64,000 nucleotides of DNA from Streptomyces sp. CC208A (GCF_030010625.1 NZ_JASCXN010000010.1:1-64000), one strand, 5' to 3'. Positions 16,173 to 25,606 are shown, numbered from the stretch's first letter. Notes: generated by a model from the letters alone, not told the origin. Program-made: numbers and translations.

Positions 16173-17750
16173 ATGGCAGTGATGCGCGCATCGCGTCGCC
16201 GTATCTCCACCGTCGCGGCCACGGCCGTCGCGGCGCTCGCCCTCGGCTCGTTCGCCGCCCTTCCCGCCACCGCCGCCCCGGCGGCCGCGGAGGGCGTCAT
16301 CGAGAACGCCGGAGCCGAAGGCACCGTCCCGGGCAGCTACATCGTCACCCTCCACGAGTCCACGCAGGCGGAGACCGCCCGGGGCCGGGCGGTCGCCTCC
16401 AAGTTCGGCGCGAAGATCGAGCGGACGTACACCTCGGCGCTCAACGGCTACGCGGTCGAGCTCTCCGAGGCGCAGGCGAAGAAGCTCGCCGCCGACCCCG
16501 CCGTGAAGTCCGTCGTGCAGAACCGCGTCTTCCACGTCGACGGCACCCAGCCCTCCCCGCCGTCCTGGGGCCTCGACCGGATCGACCAGAAGGCCCTTCC
16601 GCTGAACCAGAGTTACACCTACCCCGACAGCGCGGGCCAGGGCGTCACCGCGTACATCATCGACACCGGCGTACGCATCAGCCACAGCGACTTCGGCGGC
16701 CGCGCCTTCAACGGCTACGACGCCATCGACAACGACAACACCGCCCAGGACGGCCACGGCCACGGCACCCACGTCGCCGGTACGGTCGCGGGCTCCTCCT
16801 ACGGCGTCGCCAAGAAGGCGAAGATCGTCGGCGTCCGCGTCCTCAACAACCAGGGCTCCGGCACCACCGCGCAGGTCGTCGCGGGCATCGACTGGGTGAC
16901 GCGGAACGCCGTCAAGCCGGCCGTCGCCAACATGAGCCTCGGCGGCGGCATCGACTCCGCCCTCGACCAGGCGGTCCGCAACTCCATCGCCTCCGGCGTC
17001 ACCTACGCGGTCGCGGCCGGCAACGACAACTCCAACGCCTCCAACTACTCGCCGGCGCGGGTGGGCGAGGCCATCACCGTCGGCTCCACCACCTCCACCG
17101 ACGCCCGCTCCAGCTTCTCCAACTACGGCAGCGTCCTGGACCTCTTCGCCCCCGGCTCCTCCATCAAGTCGGCCTGGAACAGCAGCGACACCGCCACCAA
17201 CACCATCTCCGGTACGTCGATGGCGACCCCGCACGTCGCCGGCGCCGCCGCCCTCTACCTGGCGGACAACCCCTCGGCGACCCCGGCGCAGGTCTCCACG
17301 GCCCTCGTGAACGCCGCCACCCCGAACGTCGTCACCAGCCCCGGCAGCGGCTCCCCGAACCGGCTGCTGTACGTCGGCGGCGGCTCCACCACCCCGCCGC
17401 CCACCGGCCCGAAGTTCGAGAACACCGCCGACTACGCGATCAACGACCACGCGACCGTCGAGTCCCCGGTCACCGTCAGCGGCGTCTCCGGCAACGCCCC
17501 CTCGAACCTCCAGGTCCAGGTGAACATCCTCCACACCTACATCGGTGACCTCCAGGTCCAGCTGATCGCCCCCGACGGCACGGCGTACACGCTGAAGGGC
17601 TTCGGTACCGGCGGCAGCTCGGACAACATCAACACCACCTACACCGTGGACGCCTCCTCGGAGGTCGCCAACGGCACGTGGAAGCTCCGCGTGACGGACA
17701 ACGCGAGCTGGGACACCGGGAAGATCGACTCCTGGGCGCTCCAGTTCTGA
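16173..17750 (+). CDS. Secreted S8 (subtilisin-like) serine protease with P-domain
   Basis: A 525-residue exported protease. A signal peptide with RRR and a hydrophobic core ends near ATAAPA (about residue 36). An inhibitor I9 propeptide follows (about 52-122, SYIVTL onward). The catalytic domain has Asp164 (IIDTG), His197 (GHGTH), oxyanion Asn284 (AAGN) and nucleophile Ser349 (GTSMATPH). A proline linker leads to a C-terminal P-domain-like beta sandwich (about 410-525; DLQVQLIAPDGT). It would be secreted as a zymogen, self-process, and degrade extracellular protein. The ATG at 16173 is fixed by GAGGAGG and the signal peptide. A strong terminator follows. Confidence 0.95.
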   Translation: MAVMRASRRRISTVAATAVAALALGSFAALPATAAPAAAEGVIENAGAEGTVPGSYIVTLHESTQAETARGRAVASKFGAKIERTYTSALNGYAVELSEAQAKKLAADPAVKSVVQNRVFHVDGTQPSPPSWGLDRIDQKALPLNQSYTYPDSAGQGVTAYIIDTGVRISHSDFGGRAFNGYDAIDNDNTAQDGHGHGTHVAGTVAGSSYGVAKKAKIVGVRVLNNQGSGTTAQVVAGIDWVTRNAVKPAVANMSLGGGIDSALDQAVRNSIASGVTYAVAAGNDNSNASNYSPARVGEAITVGSTTSTDARSSFSNYGSVLDLFAPGSSIKSAWNSSDTATNTISGTSMATPHVAGAAALYLADNPSATPAQVSTALVNAATPNVVTSPGSGSPNRLLYVGGGSTTPPPTGPKFENTADYAINDHATVESPVTVSGVSGNAPSNLQVQVNILHTYIGDLQVQLIAPDGTAYTLKGFGTGGSSDNINTTYTVDASSEVANGTWKLRVTDNASWDTGKIDSWALQF

Positions 17751-17770
17751 CCCCGTGAGTCACTGAACCC

Positions 17771-17806
17771 CTGAGGGGCGGCCGTCGGCGGACGGCCGCC
17801 CCTCAG
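17771..17806 (+). terminator. Strong terminator after protease gene
   Basis: Perfect 16-bp stem CTGAGGGGCGGCCGTC / GACGGCCGCCCCTCAG with a GGCG loop, 20 bases after the stop codon. Confidence 0.9.
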
Positions 17807-17913
17807 CCGTGCCCCCGTTCGCCGCAGGCCCCGCGTCGACGCCGGCCGCGCCCCACCGCGTACGATGCGCGCCCGATCGTCCGTTCGTCCCGCCCCAACA
17901 GGAGCACGCACCC

Positions 17914-19086
17914 GTGGAGCCGACCCAGCCGCCCCAGCCGTCCGAGCCGGGGGCACCCGCCGCGTACCCGAGCCCCGGTCCGTACGCGGCCCCGGGGCCG
18001 TACACCTCGCCGGGGATGCCCTACACGGGCGCGCCCGGCCCGTACGGCCCCTACGGGCCGTACGGGCAGCCGCGGAAGACCACCAACGGTCTCGCCGTCG
18101 GCTCCCTCGTCAGCGGCATCGTCTGCTGCCTGCCGCCGCTCGGGCTCGTCCTCGGGATCTTCGCGCTGCGGCAGATCAAGAAGCGGCAGCAGGGCGGCAA
18201 GGGGATGGCGATCGCCGGCACCGTGCTCTCCACCCTCAGCACCCTGCTCGTCGTCCTGGGGCTGATCACCGGCCAGGTGCAGGAAGGGATACGGGGGTTC
18301 AGGGAGGGCGTGCGCGAGGCCGCCGCCACCCGCCTGCCGATGGAGCTGCGCACCGGCGAGTGCTTCCTCGACGACACCGGGCAGGGCGAGTACACCCTCG
18401 GCGTCCGGGTCGTCGACTGCGCCGTGCCCCACGACGGCGAGATCACCGGCCGGTTCGAGGTCACCGGCCACGACAAGTGGCCCGGCGAGAAGACGCTCGA
18501 GCAGCTCGGGGAAGAACGCTGCGAGACCATGGGCGCCGCCTACGCGCTGGACACCTGGAAGCTGGGTGCCGACGCCGGGAGCGGGCACTACTTCCCGGAC
18601 CGGCGGTCGTGGCGCGACGGCGAGCACCGCATCGCCTGCTTCGTCGACGCCGGGAAGAAGACCAGGGGTTCGCTGCGCGGCGACCGGACCACGCTCACCG
18701 CCGACCAGCTGGCCTTCCTCACGCACGTGAACCCCATCGAGGACGCCGTCTACGGGGAGCCGGAGGACGGTCCCGACGACGACATCGAGGCCAACCAGGT
18801 CTGGGCCGCCGACGTGCGCGCCGCGATCGACTCGGCGCGCGTCTCGCTGCGCGGGCGCGTCTGGGAGAAGCCCGCGCAGGCGCCGATGAAGGCGTACCTG
18901 GCGCGTCTGGACGCGGCGTCGAAGCAGTGGGGGAAGCTGGCGAAGGCCGCCGACGAGGAGGCCTTCTGGGACGCGTACGACCGCGCCTGGGAGCTGCTGC
19001 CGGAGGACGGCGGCAAGGACGTCCGCAAGGCTTTGGGGCTCACGCACACGCCTCCGGAGGCCGACGGCGAGCGCGGTTCCGCCTGA
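17914..19086 (+). CDS. DUF4190/septum-formation-domain membrane protein
   Basis: A 390-residue protein. A Pro/Gly/Tyr-rich cytoplasmic N-terminus (residues 1-50) leads to two membrane segments around residues 60-115, the DUF4190-type pair with RQIKKRQQGGKGMAIAG between them. The outside part begins with a septum-formation-like domain (TGECFLDD ... VRVVDCAVPHDGEI), which places Cys residues near the membrane, then a helical tail. The GTG at 17914 is chosen because AGGAG lies about 9 bases upstream and homologues usually start with the Pro-rich text. Such proteins are common in actinobacteria and linked by name to septation, but the role is not established. Confidence 0.78.
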   Translation: MEPTQPPQPSEPGAPAAYPSPGPYAAPGPYTSPGMPYTGAPGPYGPYGPYGQPRKTTNGLAVGSLVSGIVCCLPPLGLVLGIFALRQIKKRQQGGKGMAIAGTVLSTLSTLLVVLGLITGQVQEGIRGFREGVREAAATRLPMELRTGECFLDDTGQGEYTLGVRVVDCAVPHDGEITGRFEVTGHDKWPGEKTLEQLGEERCETMGAAYALDTWKLGADAGSGHYFPDRRSWRDGEHRIACFVDAGKKTRGSLRGDRTTLTADQLAFLTHVNPIEDAVYGEPEDGPDDDIEANQVWAADVRAAIDSARVSLRGRVWEKPAQAPMKAYLARLDAASKQWGKLAKAADEEAFWDAYDRAWELLPEDGGKDVRKALGLTHTPPEADGERGSA

Positions 19087-19210
19087 GCGGATCCGCGGGC
19101 GGGCGGCCAGGAGGCATTCATCACTTCGAGTGAAACTCTGGCCCATGCTTGCGGCTCGCCACGGTCGGTTGTCAGGCTGTAGCTGTCCGTCAACCTGAGG
19201 GGAGTGTCCA

Positions 19211-19963
19211 GTGACGTTCGGTGAGCAGCCCGCCTATCTGCGCGTGGCGAGCGATCTGCGGGAGAAGATCGCGAACGGCTCGCTCCCGCCGCATACCCGC
19301 CTTCCCTCGCAGGCACGCATCCGCGAGGAGTACGGGGTGTCGGACACCGTCGCGCTGGAGGCCCGCAAGGTGCTCATGGCCGAGGGGCTCGTCGAGGGCC
19401 GCTCCGGTTCGGGGACGTACGTGCGGGAGCGGCCGGTGCCCCGCCGGGTCGTCCGCTCCGGGTACCGGCCCGGCGCCGGGGCCTCCCCCTTCCGGCAGGA
19501 GCAGGCCGCCGAGGGTGCGCGCGGCACCTGGGACGCCGGCAGCGAGCAGGAGGAGGCGAGCGGGGAGGTCGCCGCCCGGCTCGGCATCCTGCCGGGCGCC
19601 CGCGTGATGCGTACGCGGTACGTCTACCGGGACGGCGGCGAGGCCATGATGATCGCCACCTCCTGGGAGCCGCTCGCCGTCACCGGCCGCACCCCCGTGA
19701 TGCTTCCCGAGGAGGGGCCGCTCGGCGGCTGCGGCGTGGTCGAGCGGATGGCGGCGATCGACGTCGTCGTGGACAACGTGGTGGAGGAGGTCGGCGCCCG
19801 CCCCGGCCTCGCGGAGGAGCTGCTCGTCCTCGGCGGCGTCCCCGGGCACGTGGTCGTGGTCGTCGAGCGCACCTTCTACGCCTCGGGTCTGGCCGTCGAG
19901 ACCGCCGACATCGTCGTCCCCGCCGACCGCTACCGCCTCTCGTACCACCTCCCGGTCCGCTGA
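19211..19963 (+). CDS. GntR/HutC-family transcriptional regulator
   Basis: A 250-residue repressor-type protein. The winged helix (residues about 7-73) shows the GntR pattern: YLRVASDLREKIANGSL, LPSQARIREEYGVS, GLVEGRSGSGTYV. An effector-binding UTRA domain fills the rest (about 95-245; LPGARVMRTRYVYRDG). GTG is the start, with GGGGAG nearby. No catabolic operon is adjacent, so the ligand is unknown. The 124-base upstream gap could hold its operator. Confidence 0.9.
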   Translation: MTFGEQPAYLRVASDLREKIANGSLPPHTRLPSQARIREEYGVSDTVALEARKVLMAEGLVEGRSGSGTYVRERPVPRRVVRSGYRPGAGASPFRQEQAAEGARGTWDAGSEQEEASGEVAARLGILPGARVMRTRYVYRDGGEAMMIATSWEPLAVTGRTPVMLPEEGPLGGCGVVERMAAIDVVVDNVVEEVGARPGLAEELLVLGGVPGHVVVVVERTFYASGLAVETADIVVPADRYRLSYHLPVR

Positions 19964-20182
19964 TCCGCCGACCTCCGCCCGGAGCCGACCGGGCGTCAGG
20001 AGGGGGTGCGGACGGTCCGGCATGCGGGGTTCGGCCTCTTTCCGTCGGTAACCGGCCGATCCGTATCTCTTGGTGAAAATGCGTATCCGCTGCGTGAAGG
20101 TCAGGCGTAAGCTCGGGCATATGCGGATCGCGGTTTCCCGGAGATCCATGGTGACGCCTGGCGCGGCGGAGGGAGAAGCCTG

Positions 20183-20359
20183 ATGACCGACAGCGGCCCC
20201 GTCCATCCGTGGCTCGTGATACGGCAGGACGACAACGGCAACCGCTACCGGGTGGGGCGGTACGCGACCCAGGACGAAGCCCAGAGGATCGCGGACACGC
20301 TCGACGAGCGCGGCCACAAGCAGCTCTACTGGGTCGAGCGCATCACCCCCACCGCCTGA
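20183..20359 (+). CDS. 58-residue SPOR-like small protein
   Basis: A short gene with a strong ribosome binding site (GGAGGGAGA, 7 bases before ATG). The product starts MTDSGPVHPWLVIRQDDNGN. It continues with a strand-helix-strand pattern (RYRVGRYATQDEAQRIADTL ... QLYWVERI) like half of a SPOR/peptidoglycan-binding repeat. No signal peptide is present, so it is probably cytoplasmic. It ends 22 bases before the Nudix gene and is likely co-transcribed with it. Small proteins of this type are widespread in streptomycetes, without assigned function. Confidence 0.75.
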   Translation: MTDSGPVHPWLVIRQDDNGNRYRVGRYATQDEAQRIADTLDERGHKQLYWVERITPTA

Positions 20360-20381
20360 CGGCCCGGATACCCTCGCGGGC

Positions 20382-20828
20382 ATGACCGACAGCACTCTCC
20401 ACCACGGCACCGGACCCGACCGCGGGACCGGTGCCGTGGTCGTCGTCGCGGCCGCCCTCCTCGACGGCGGCCGGCTGCTCGCCGCCCGCCGCAGCGCCCC
20501 CGCCGACCTCGCGGGACGCTGGGAACTCCCCGGCGGCAAGGTCGAACCCGGCGAGCGCCCCGAGGACGCCCTCGTCCGCGAACTGCGCGAGGAGCTCGGC
20601 GTCGAGGCCGAGCCCGGCGAGCGGATCCCGGGCGAATGGCCCCTCAAGCCCGGCTACGTCCTGCGGGTGTGGACCGCCCGCCTGCTCTCCGGCGAACCCC
20701 GCCCGCTGGAGGACCACGACGAACTGCGCTGGCTCGCCCGCCACGAACTGGACGCCGTGGACTGGCTCGACCAGGACCGCCCCGCCGTCGCGGAGGCGGC
20801 GCTCAGACTCCCCGGCGCGCGCCCCTAG
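20382..20828 (+). CDS. Nudix hydrolase, MutT-like
   Basis: A 148-residue Nudix protein that would hydrolyse a nucleoside diphosphate linked to another moiety, perhaps oxidised dGTP. The complete Nudix box is visible as GGKVEPGERPEDALVREL followed by REELGVE, with the metal-binding Glu cluster in place. Length and the opening VVVVAAALLDGGRLLAARR fit the MutT/8-oxo-dGTP diphosphatase subgroup. It follows the 58-residue gene closely. Exact substrate not determinable. Confidence 0.87.
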   Translation: MTDSTLHHGTGPDRGTGAVVVVAAALLDGGRLLAARRSAPADLAGRWELPGGKVEPGERPEDALVRELREELGVEAEPGERIPGEWPLKPGYVLRVWTARLLSGEPRPLEDHDELRWLARHELDAVDWLDQDRPAVAEAALRLPGARP

Positions 20829-20988
20829 GGCGGGCGCACGGCCGGTGCCCTACGCCGTCCGTGCCACCGTGCGCCCGCGGTCGCACCCGAAGGGGTATTT
20901 CGCCCTTCTTTTCGGGTATGTCCCCATTGGCCCCTCGGGAGAGGGTGACCCTCTTCCTGCTGAGCCACGGTTGGGGAAGTGATCGCGT

Positions 20989-21411
20989 GTGATCGACACC
21001 GACGGCGCTCGCGCCGAATGGAACTTCCCGGCGGAGGCCGACGCGGTGCGCACCGCACGCCACGCCGTCCGTGAGACGCTCCGCGACTGGAAGGTCGACG
21101 CGGCCGTCGGAGACGTGGCCGTGCTGCTGGTCAGCGAGCTGGTCACCAACTCCCTGCGGTACGCCTCCGGGCCCATCGGCGTGCGGATCCTGCGCGCCGA
21201 GGGCACCGCCACCGACCCGCCCCGCCACTCCGCGCTCCTGGTGGAGGTCTCCGATCCGCTTCCGGATCCTCCCACCGAGCGGCCCGCGGGACCCGACGAC
21301 GAAGGGGGCCGCGGGCTCGCTCTCGTGGCCTGCTCCGCCCGCCGCTGGGGGACCCGGCAGGGCGGCACCGGGAAAACCGTATGGTTCGAGCTGGCTCTCC
21401 CTGGTGAGTAA
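20989..21411 (+). CDS. RsbW-like anti-sigma/ATP-binding protein
   Basis: A 140-residue GHKL ATPase of the HATPase_c_2 group. Motifs are the N-box VSELVTNSLRYA, the G1-like VEVSD and the late GGRGLALV plus GKTVWFEL. Members bind sigma factors or anti-sigma-antagonists and phosphorylate the latter. The GTG start follows GGGGAAG about 10 bases upstream. Its C-terminal motif is nearly the same as the C-terminus of the large phosphatase encoded next, so the two may act on the same partner. No sigma gene is adjacent. Confidence 0.85.
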   Translation: MIDTDGARAEWNFPAEADAVRTARHAVRETLRDWKVDAAVGDVAVLLVSELVTNSLRYASGPIGVRILRAEGTATDPPRHSALLVEVSDPLPDPPTERPAGPDDEGGRGLALVACSARRWGTRQGGTGKTVWFELALPGE

Positions 21412-21555
21412 AGAGGGAGGGACGACGATCACCGGAGCGGGTCAGGAGCCGACCGAGACCACCCTGTGATCGTGGACGTCGTGCCGCCGGGGCCCGTCGT
21501 GCTGAATACTGCGGGCATGGCCGGTCCGGTGCGGTGAGCTGGAGGGGACGGTCGC

Positions 21556-24135
21556 GTGAGCGAGATATCCGAGACGACGAGCGGCGTCGTGTGGCAGAGC
21601 AGCCAGCCCGGTTCGATCTACGACTACATCCGGGTCGCCTCCTTCTCCCTCGGGCCCGACGGGCGCGTCGAGCAGTGGAGCAACCGGGCCGCCGACCTCT
21701 TCGGGGTGTCCGCCCAGGAGGCCCGCGGCAAGGACCCCGTCGAGGCGTTCATGCCCGCCGAGCTGCGCGATCGCGGCCACCAGCGGGTCAAGGAGATCCT
21801 CGACGGACGCGAGTGGACCGGCCTCGTCCCCTTCCGCCTCCCCGCCCCTCCCGGCTCTCCCGCCCAGGACCGGACGCACGGCGTCGCCGAGATGTACGTC
21901 ATGCCGAGCGAGACCGAGACGGGCGAGCGGGCCGCGCTCTGCATCGTGGTCGACGTCCGGGCGCTGCGGCGGATCGAGACCGACCTCGCCGCCTCCCAGG
22001 CGATTTTCGGCCAATCGCCCTTCGGCTTCCTCCTCTTCGGCACCGACCTCACCGTCAAGCGGGCCAACCAGCGCTTCGCCGCGGTCTTCGGCGGCGACGC
22101 CGACGACCACCGCGGCCGCAGCGTCCACGACTACCTCGCCAAGCCCGAGGCCGACCGGATGACCGAGGCGCTCCGCCGCGTCCTGGAGACCGGGGAGGCC
22201 GTCACCGACCTCCGGATCACCGGCGCCGCCCCCGGCGCCCGGATCCGCCGCCACTGGTCCATCAACCTCTACCGGGTGCACAGCGGCTCCGGCCGCCCCA
22301 TCGGCGTCGCCGGCCTCGGCGTCGACGTCACCCGCCGGCAGAACGCCGCCCGCGAGGCCGCCAGCGCCCGCCGCAACCTCGCCCTCCTCAACGAGGCCGG
22401 AGCCCGCATAGGGAACTCCCTCGACCTGGAGGCCACCGCCCGCGAACTCCTCGACGTCGCCGTCCCCGGCTTCTGCGACCTCGCCTCCGTCGACCTCTAC
22501 CAGGGGCTCCTCACCGGCGACGAGGCCCCGCCCGGCCGCTGGGGCAGCTCCCACGACATCGGCTACGGCGCGGGCAGCGCCGAACTGCGCCGGGTCGCCT
22601 TCTCCAGCGCCGTCTCCGACACCCCCCTCAGAACCGACGAGGGCCACGGACCGGCCGGCGGCGGACCCGCCCCCATCGAGGTCGGCGCCGTCCACCGCTA
22701 CCCCTTCAACTCGCCCTGCGCCGGAGCCCTGCGCACCGGCCGCGTCCACACCGTGCCCGGCGGCGACGGCGACCTCGTCCACTCCACCCTCGTCGTCCCG
22801 ATGGCCGCCCACGACACCGTCGTCGGCCTCGTGCAGTTCTCCCGCACCAAGGGCAGCGAACCCTTCGGCGACCGCGACCGGGCCCTCGCCGTGGAACTCG
22901 CCGCCCGCGCCGCCGTCTGCATCGACAACGCCCGCCTCTACCGGCGCGAGCACGAGCGGGCCCTCATCCTCCAGCGCAGCCTGCTCCCGCCCGGCGACCC
23001 CGAGGCCGCCGGACTCGACATCGCCTGCCGCTACCTCCCCGGCACCGACGCCACCGAGGTCGGCGGCGACTGGTTCGACGTCATCGAACTCCCCGGACAC
23101 CGCACCGCCCTCGTCATCGGCGACGTCATGGGCCGCGGCCTGCGCGCCGCCGTCGCCATGGGCGAACTGCGCACCGCCGTCCGCACCCTCGCCCAGCTCG
23201 ACCTCGAACCCGCCGAGGTCCTCTCCCACCTCGACGAGATCGCCCGCGGCCTCGGCGCCCCCATCGGCGCCCAGCAGTCCCGCGCCCACAAGAACAGAGG
23301 CCCCGAACTCTCCGAGGTCTACCTCGCCACCTGCGTCTACGCCGTCTACGACCCGGTGACCCGGCGCTGCACCTTCGCCAACGCGGGCCACCTCCCGCCC
23401 GTCCTCGTCGAACCCGGCGAGGAGGCACTCCTCCTCGACGTGCCCCCCGGGATGCCGCTGGGCGTCGGCGGCGAACCCTTCGAGGAGGTCGAGGTCGAAG
23501 TCCCCGAGGGCTCCCTCCTCGCCCTCTACACCGACGGACTCGTCGAATCCCGCGACCACCCCCTCGACGAGGGCCTCAGCGCCTTCCGGAGGGCCCTCGC
23601 CGACCAGGCCCGCCCCCTGGAGGACGTCTGCGACGGGGTCCTCAGCAGCCTCGACACCGGACACGGCGAGGACGACATCGCCCTCCTGATGGCCCGTATC
23701 AGAGGACTGCCCGCCGAGGCCGTGGGGGACTGGCTGCTGCCCCGCGAGCCCCGCTCCGTCGGCCGGGCCCGCGAACTCGCCCGCGACAGGCTCACCGCCT
23801 GGGGGCTCGACCCGCTCGTCGACACCGTCGAACTCCTCGTCAGCGAGCTCGTCACCAACGCCCTGCGGTACGGCGAGGGCGAGATACGGCTCCGGCTGCT
23901 GCGCGACCGCACCCTCGTCTGCGAGGTCTGGGACGCCGGTCTGGTCCAGCCGCGCCGCCGCCGCGCCAAGGACACCGACGAGGGCGGCCGCGGCCTCCAG
24001 CTCGTCGGCCTGCTCTCCGCCTCCTGGGGCTCGCGCCGCACCCCGCGCGGCAAAACGGTCTGGTTCGAACTGGCCCTCCCCGACGGCGGGTCCACGGCGG
24101 AACCCACCGTGGACCAGCTCCTCAGCATGTTCTGA
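21556..24135 (+). CDS. PAS-PAS-GAF-PP2C-HATPase serine phosphatase
   Basis: An 859-residue signalling protein. In order: PAS domain (about 15-110; VEQWSNRAADLFG), second PAS (about 130-250; VKRANQRFAAVFGG), GAF (about 270-455), SpoIIE/PP2C phosphatase (about 485-690; VGGDWFDV, VIGDVMGRGL, LALYTDGLVE) and a C-terminal HATPase_c_2 kinase (about 730-845; VSELVTNALRYGEG, GGRGLQLVG). It combines the RsbU-like and RsbW-like functions of partner switching in one chain and would control an anti-sigma antagonist in response to a small ligand or redox signal. The GTG start has GGAGGGG upstream. The preceding gene encodes a free-standing RsbW-like kinase. Confidence 0.93.
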   Translation: MSEISETTSGVVWQSSQPGSIYDYIRVASFSLGPDGRVEQWSNRAADLFGVSAQEARGKDPVEAFMPAELRDRGHQRVKEILDGREWTGLVPFRLPAPPGSPAQDRTHGVAEMYVMPSETETGERAALCIVVDVRALRRIETDLAASQAIFGQSPFGFLLFGTDLTVKRANQRFAAVFGGDADDHRGRSVHDYLAKPEADRMTEALRRVLETGEAVTDLRITGAAPGARIRRHWSINLYRVHSGSGRPIGVAGLGVDVTRRQNAAREAASARRNLALLNEAGARIGNSLDLEATARELLDVAVPGFCDLASVDLYQGLLTGDEAPPGRWGSSHDIGYGAGSAELRRVAFSSAVSDTPLRTDEGHGPAGGGPAPIEVGAVHRYPFNSPCAGALRTGRVHTVPGGDGDLVHSTLVVPMAAHDTVVGLVQFSRTKGSEPFGDRDRALAVELAARAAVCIDNARLYRREHERALILQRSLLPPGDPEAAGLDIACRYLPGTDATEVGGDWFDVIELPGHRTALVIGDVMGRGLRAAVAMGELRTAVRTLAQLDLEPAEVLSHLDEIARGLGAPIGAQQSRAHKNRGPELSEVYLATCVYAVYDPVTRRCTFANAGHLPPVLVEPGEEALLLDVPPGMPLGVGGEPFEEVEVEVPEGSLLALYTDGLVESRDHPLDEGLSAFRRALADQARPLEDVCDGVLSSLDTGHGEDDIALLMARIRGLPAEAVGDWLLPREPRSVGRARELARDRLTAWGLDPLVDTVELLVSELVTNALRYGEGEIRLRLLRDRTLVCEVWDAGLVQPRRRRAKDTDEGGRGLQLVGLLSASWGSRRTPRGKTVWFELALPDGGSTAEPTVDQLLSMF

Positions 24136-24248
24136 GCAGCCAGCTGGTCACGCCGCCCTGAGAGCGGCGAGCCGGGCGGCGGTCTCAGCCCCGTCGCCCC
24201 GCGCGTCCGGCTGCCCGAACCGACCTCGTACGGGGTGCGACGGAACCA

Positions 24249-25067
24249 TCACGGGGCAGGGGGGCGGTTCCCCCGCCGGCCGCGCGTGCCCCCGCCGCCG
24301 AAGCTGCCGGGCCCGCCGCCGAAACCTCCGCCCCCGTAGCCGCCCGCTTTCCCGGCGATGACGTCCCGGGCCGTCTCGGTGAGCGTCCGGCCCTCGGCGA
24401 AGGCGTGCGCCCTGAGCGCGGCCAGCGCGTGCTCGGAGTCGACGCCGAGCCGGACCATGAGCATGCCGGTGGCCTGGTGGACCTCCCCGTGGTCGTTCTC
24501 CGCCGTCCCGAGCCACGCCGCGCCTTCGCTCTCGGCGTGCAGGGAGAGCAGGGCCGTCGTGATCGCGTCGGCGGCGAGGAAGGTGAAGGAGCGGTCGCGT
24601 TCGGCGAGGGGCCCCGGCTCGTCACGGTGGAGGTCCAGGGTGCCGATGGCCAGGCGGGAGGAGCCGAGAGGGAGGGAGAAGACGGCTCGCACGCCCAGGG
24701 CGACGGCCTGCCGGGCGAAGACGGGCCAGCGGCGCGCGTCCGGACCGTCGGCGAGGTCGGCGGCCAGGACGGGGGCGGCCAGGGTCAGGGCGTTCCGGCA
24801 GGGCCCCTCGCCCAGGCTGTACTGGATCTCGGCCAGCCGCTCGGCCACCGGGTCGCTGGACCACCACAGGACCTGCGCCTCCGCCTCCCCGGCGAGGGAC
24901 GCCGAGGCGCCGGTCACGTCCAGCAGGTCGACGCAGGCCCGGCAGAGGGCGGCGGGCAGCTCGGCGGGTTCGGTGCCGGAGGCGGAGGCCGCCAGGTGCT
25001 CCGCGACACGGTGGAGCCTGTCCGCGCGGAAGCCGGGGGGTTCCTCGTAGGGCGGGAACGTGCTCAC
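24249..25067 (-). CDS. GAF-ANTAR RNA-binding regulator
   Basis: A 272-residue cytoplasmic protein. A GAF sensor domain spans about 25-180 and an ANTAR domain about 190-240 (EVHQATGMLMVRLGV ... AFAEGRTLTETARDV), which binds two-hexaloop RNA hairpins to prevent termination. The tail is Gly-rich (GGYGGGGFGGGPGSFGGGG), flexible and possibly RNA-contacting. GTG is the start, with a near-ideal GGAGGTGA upstream. It is convergent with the phosphatase gene and followed on the same strand by nothing close. RNA targets are unknown. Confidence 0.9.
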   Translation of the reverse strand: MSTFPPYEEPPGFRADRLHRVAEHLAASASGTEPAELPAALCRACVDLLDVTGASASLAGEAEAQVLWWSSDPVAERLAEIQYSLGEGPCRNALTLAAPVLAADLADGPDARRWPVFARQAVALGVRAVFSLPLGSSRLAIGTLDLHRDEPGPLAERDRSFTFLAADAITTALLSLHAESEGAAWLGTAENDHGEVHQATGMLMVRLGVDSEHALAALRAHAFAEGRTLTETARDVIAGKAGGYGGGGFGGGPGSFGGGGTRGRRGNRPPAP

Positions 25068-25180
25068 GTACGGTCACCTCCTCGACCGCGCTGTTCCCTC
25101 GCCCCTTCTCCTGGCCCCTGGGCGGGCGCGCGGGCAAGGGGACATGGAGGCGGCTGCCCGGGCGGACGGAGCCGTATGCG

Positions 25181-25606
25181 TCAGGCGCAGGGGGGCTCGC
25201 CGGCGCGGGCCCGCCTGATGCCCTCCGCCGTCCCGAGCAGGGCCCGGACGCCCAGCGCGGTGCGGACGGCCCGCAGGGCGCCGGCCCGGTCCTCCGGCAG
25301 CCGCCCCGTCACGGCGTGGGCCGTGCGGTGGTACGGCGGGAGGCCGGCCGGGCCGAAGCTGATGACCGTGACGTCGCACAGCTCGCCCCACACGTCGATC
25401 GCGGCCAGGACCGTGCCGGAGACCGGGTAGGGCCCGGCGTCCAGGTCCACGACGACGGTCCGCGTCTCGTCGGGGAGCAGGGCCAGGGCGGCGCGCAGCA
25501 GGATCAGGGAGGCGGGGCGGGCGGGGTCCGCCGGCCGGTCGTCGGGGCACAGCGTCACCACCGCGACGGTTCCGTACCGCCGCACGTCGACGGTGAACGG
25601 TTTCAT
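25181..25606 (-). CDS. STAS-like anti-sigma-factor-antagonist-type protein
   Basis: A 141-residue protein with the fold pattern of a STAS domain: opening strand TVDVRRYGTVAVVTL, a central VVVDLDAGPYPVSGTVLAAI in place of the usual D-x-S-G-x, and DVTVISF. The usual phosphorylatable Ser/Thr is not in its canonical context (SGT at residues about 63-65 is a candidate). It lies upstream of the GAF-ANTAR gene on the same strand (114-base gap). With the RsbW-like kinase and PP2C phosphatase nearby, it may be the antagonist in a partner-switching circuit. The match is weak. Confidence 0.6.
   Translation of the reverse strand: MKPFTVDVRRYGTVAVVTLCPDDRPADPARPASLILLRAALALLPDETRTVVVDLDAGPYPVSGTVLAAIDVWGELCDVTVISFGPAGLPPYHRTAHAVTGRLPEDRAGALRAVRTALGVRALLGTAEGIRRARAGEPPCA

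Noticed and set aside
21442..23664. 740-codon minus-strand frame opposite the phosphatase gene
   Set aside because: Translation is a Gly/Val/Ala/Asp mix typical of the antisense of GC-rich coding DNA; the plus strand encodes a clear multidomain protein.
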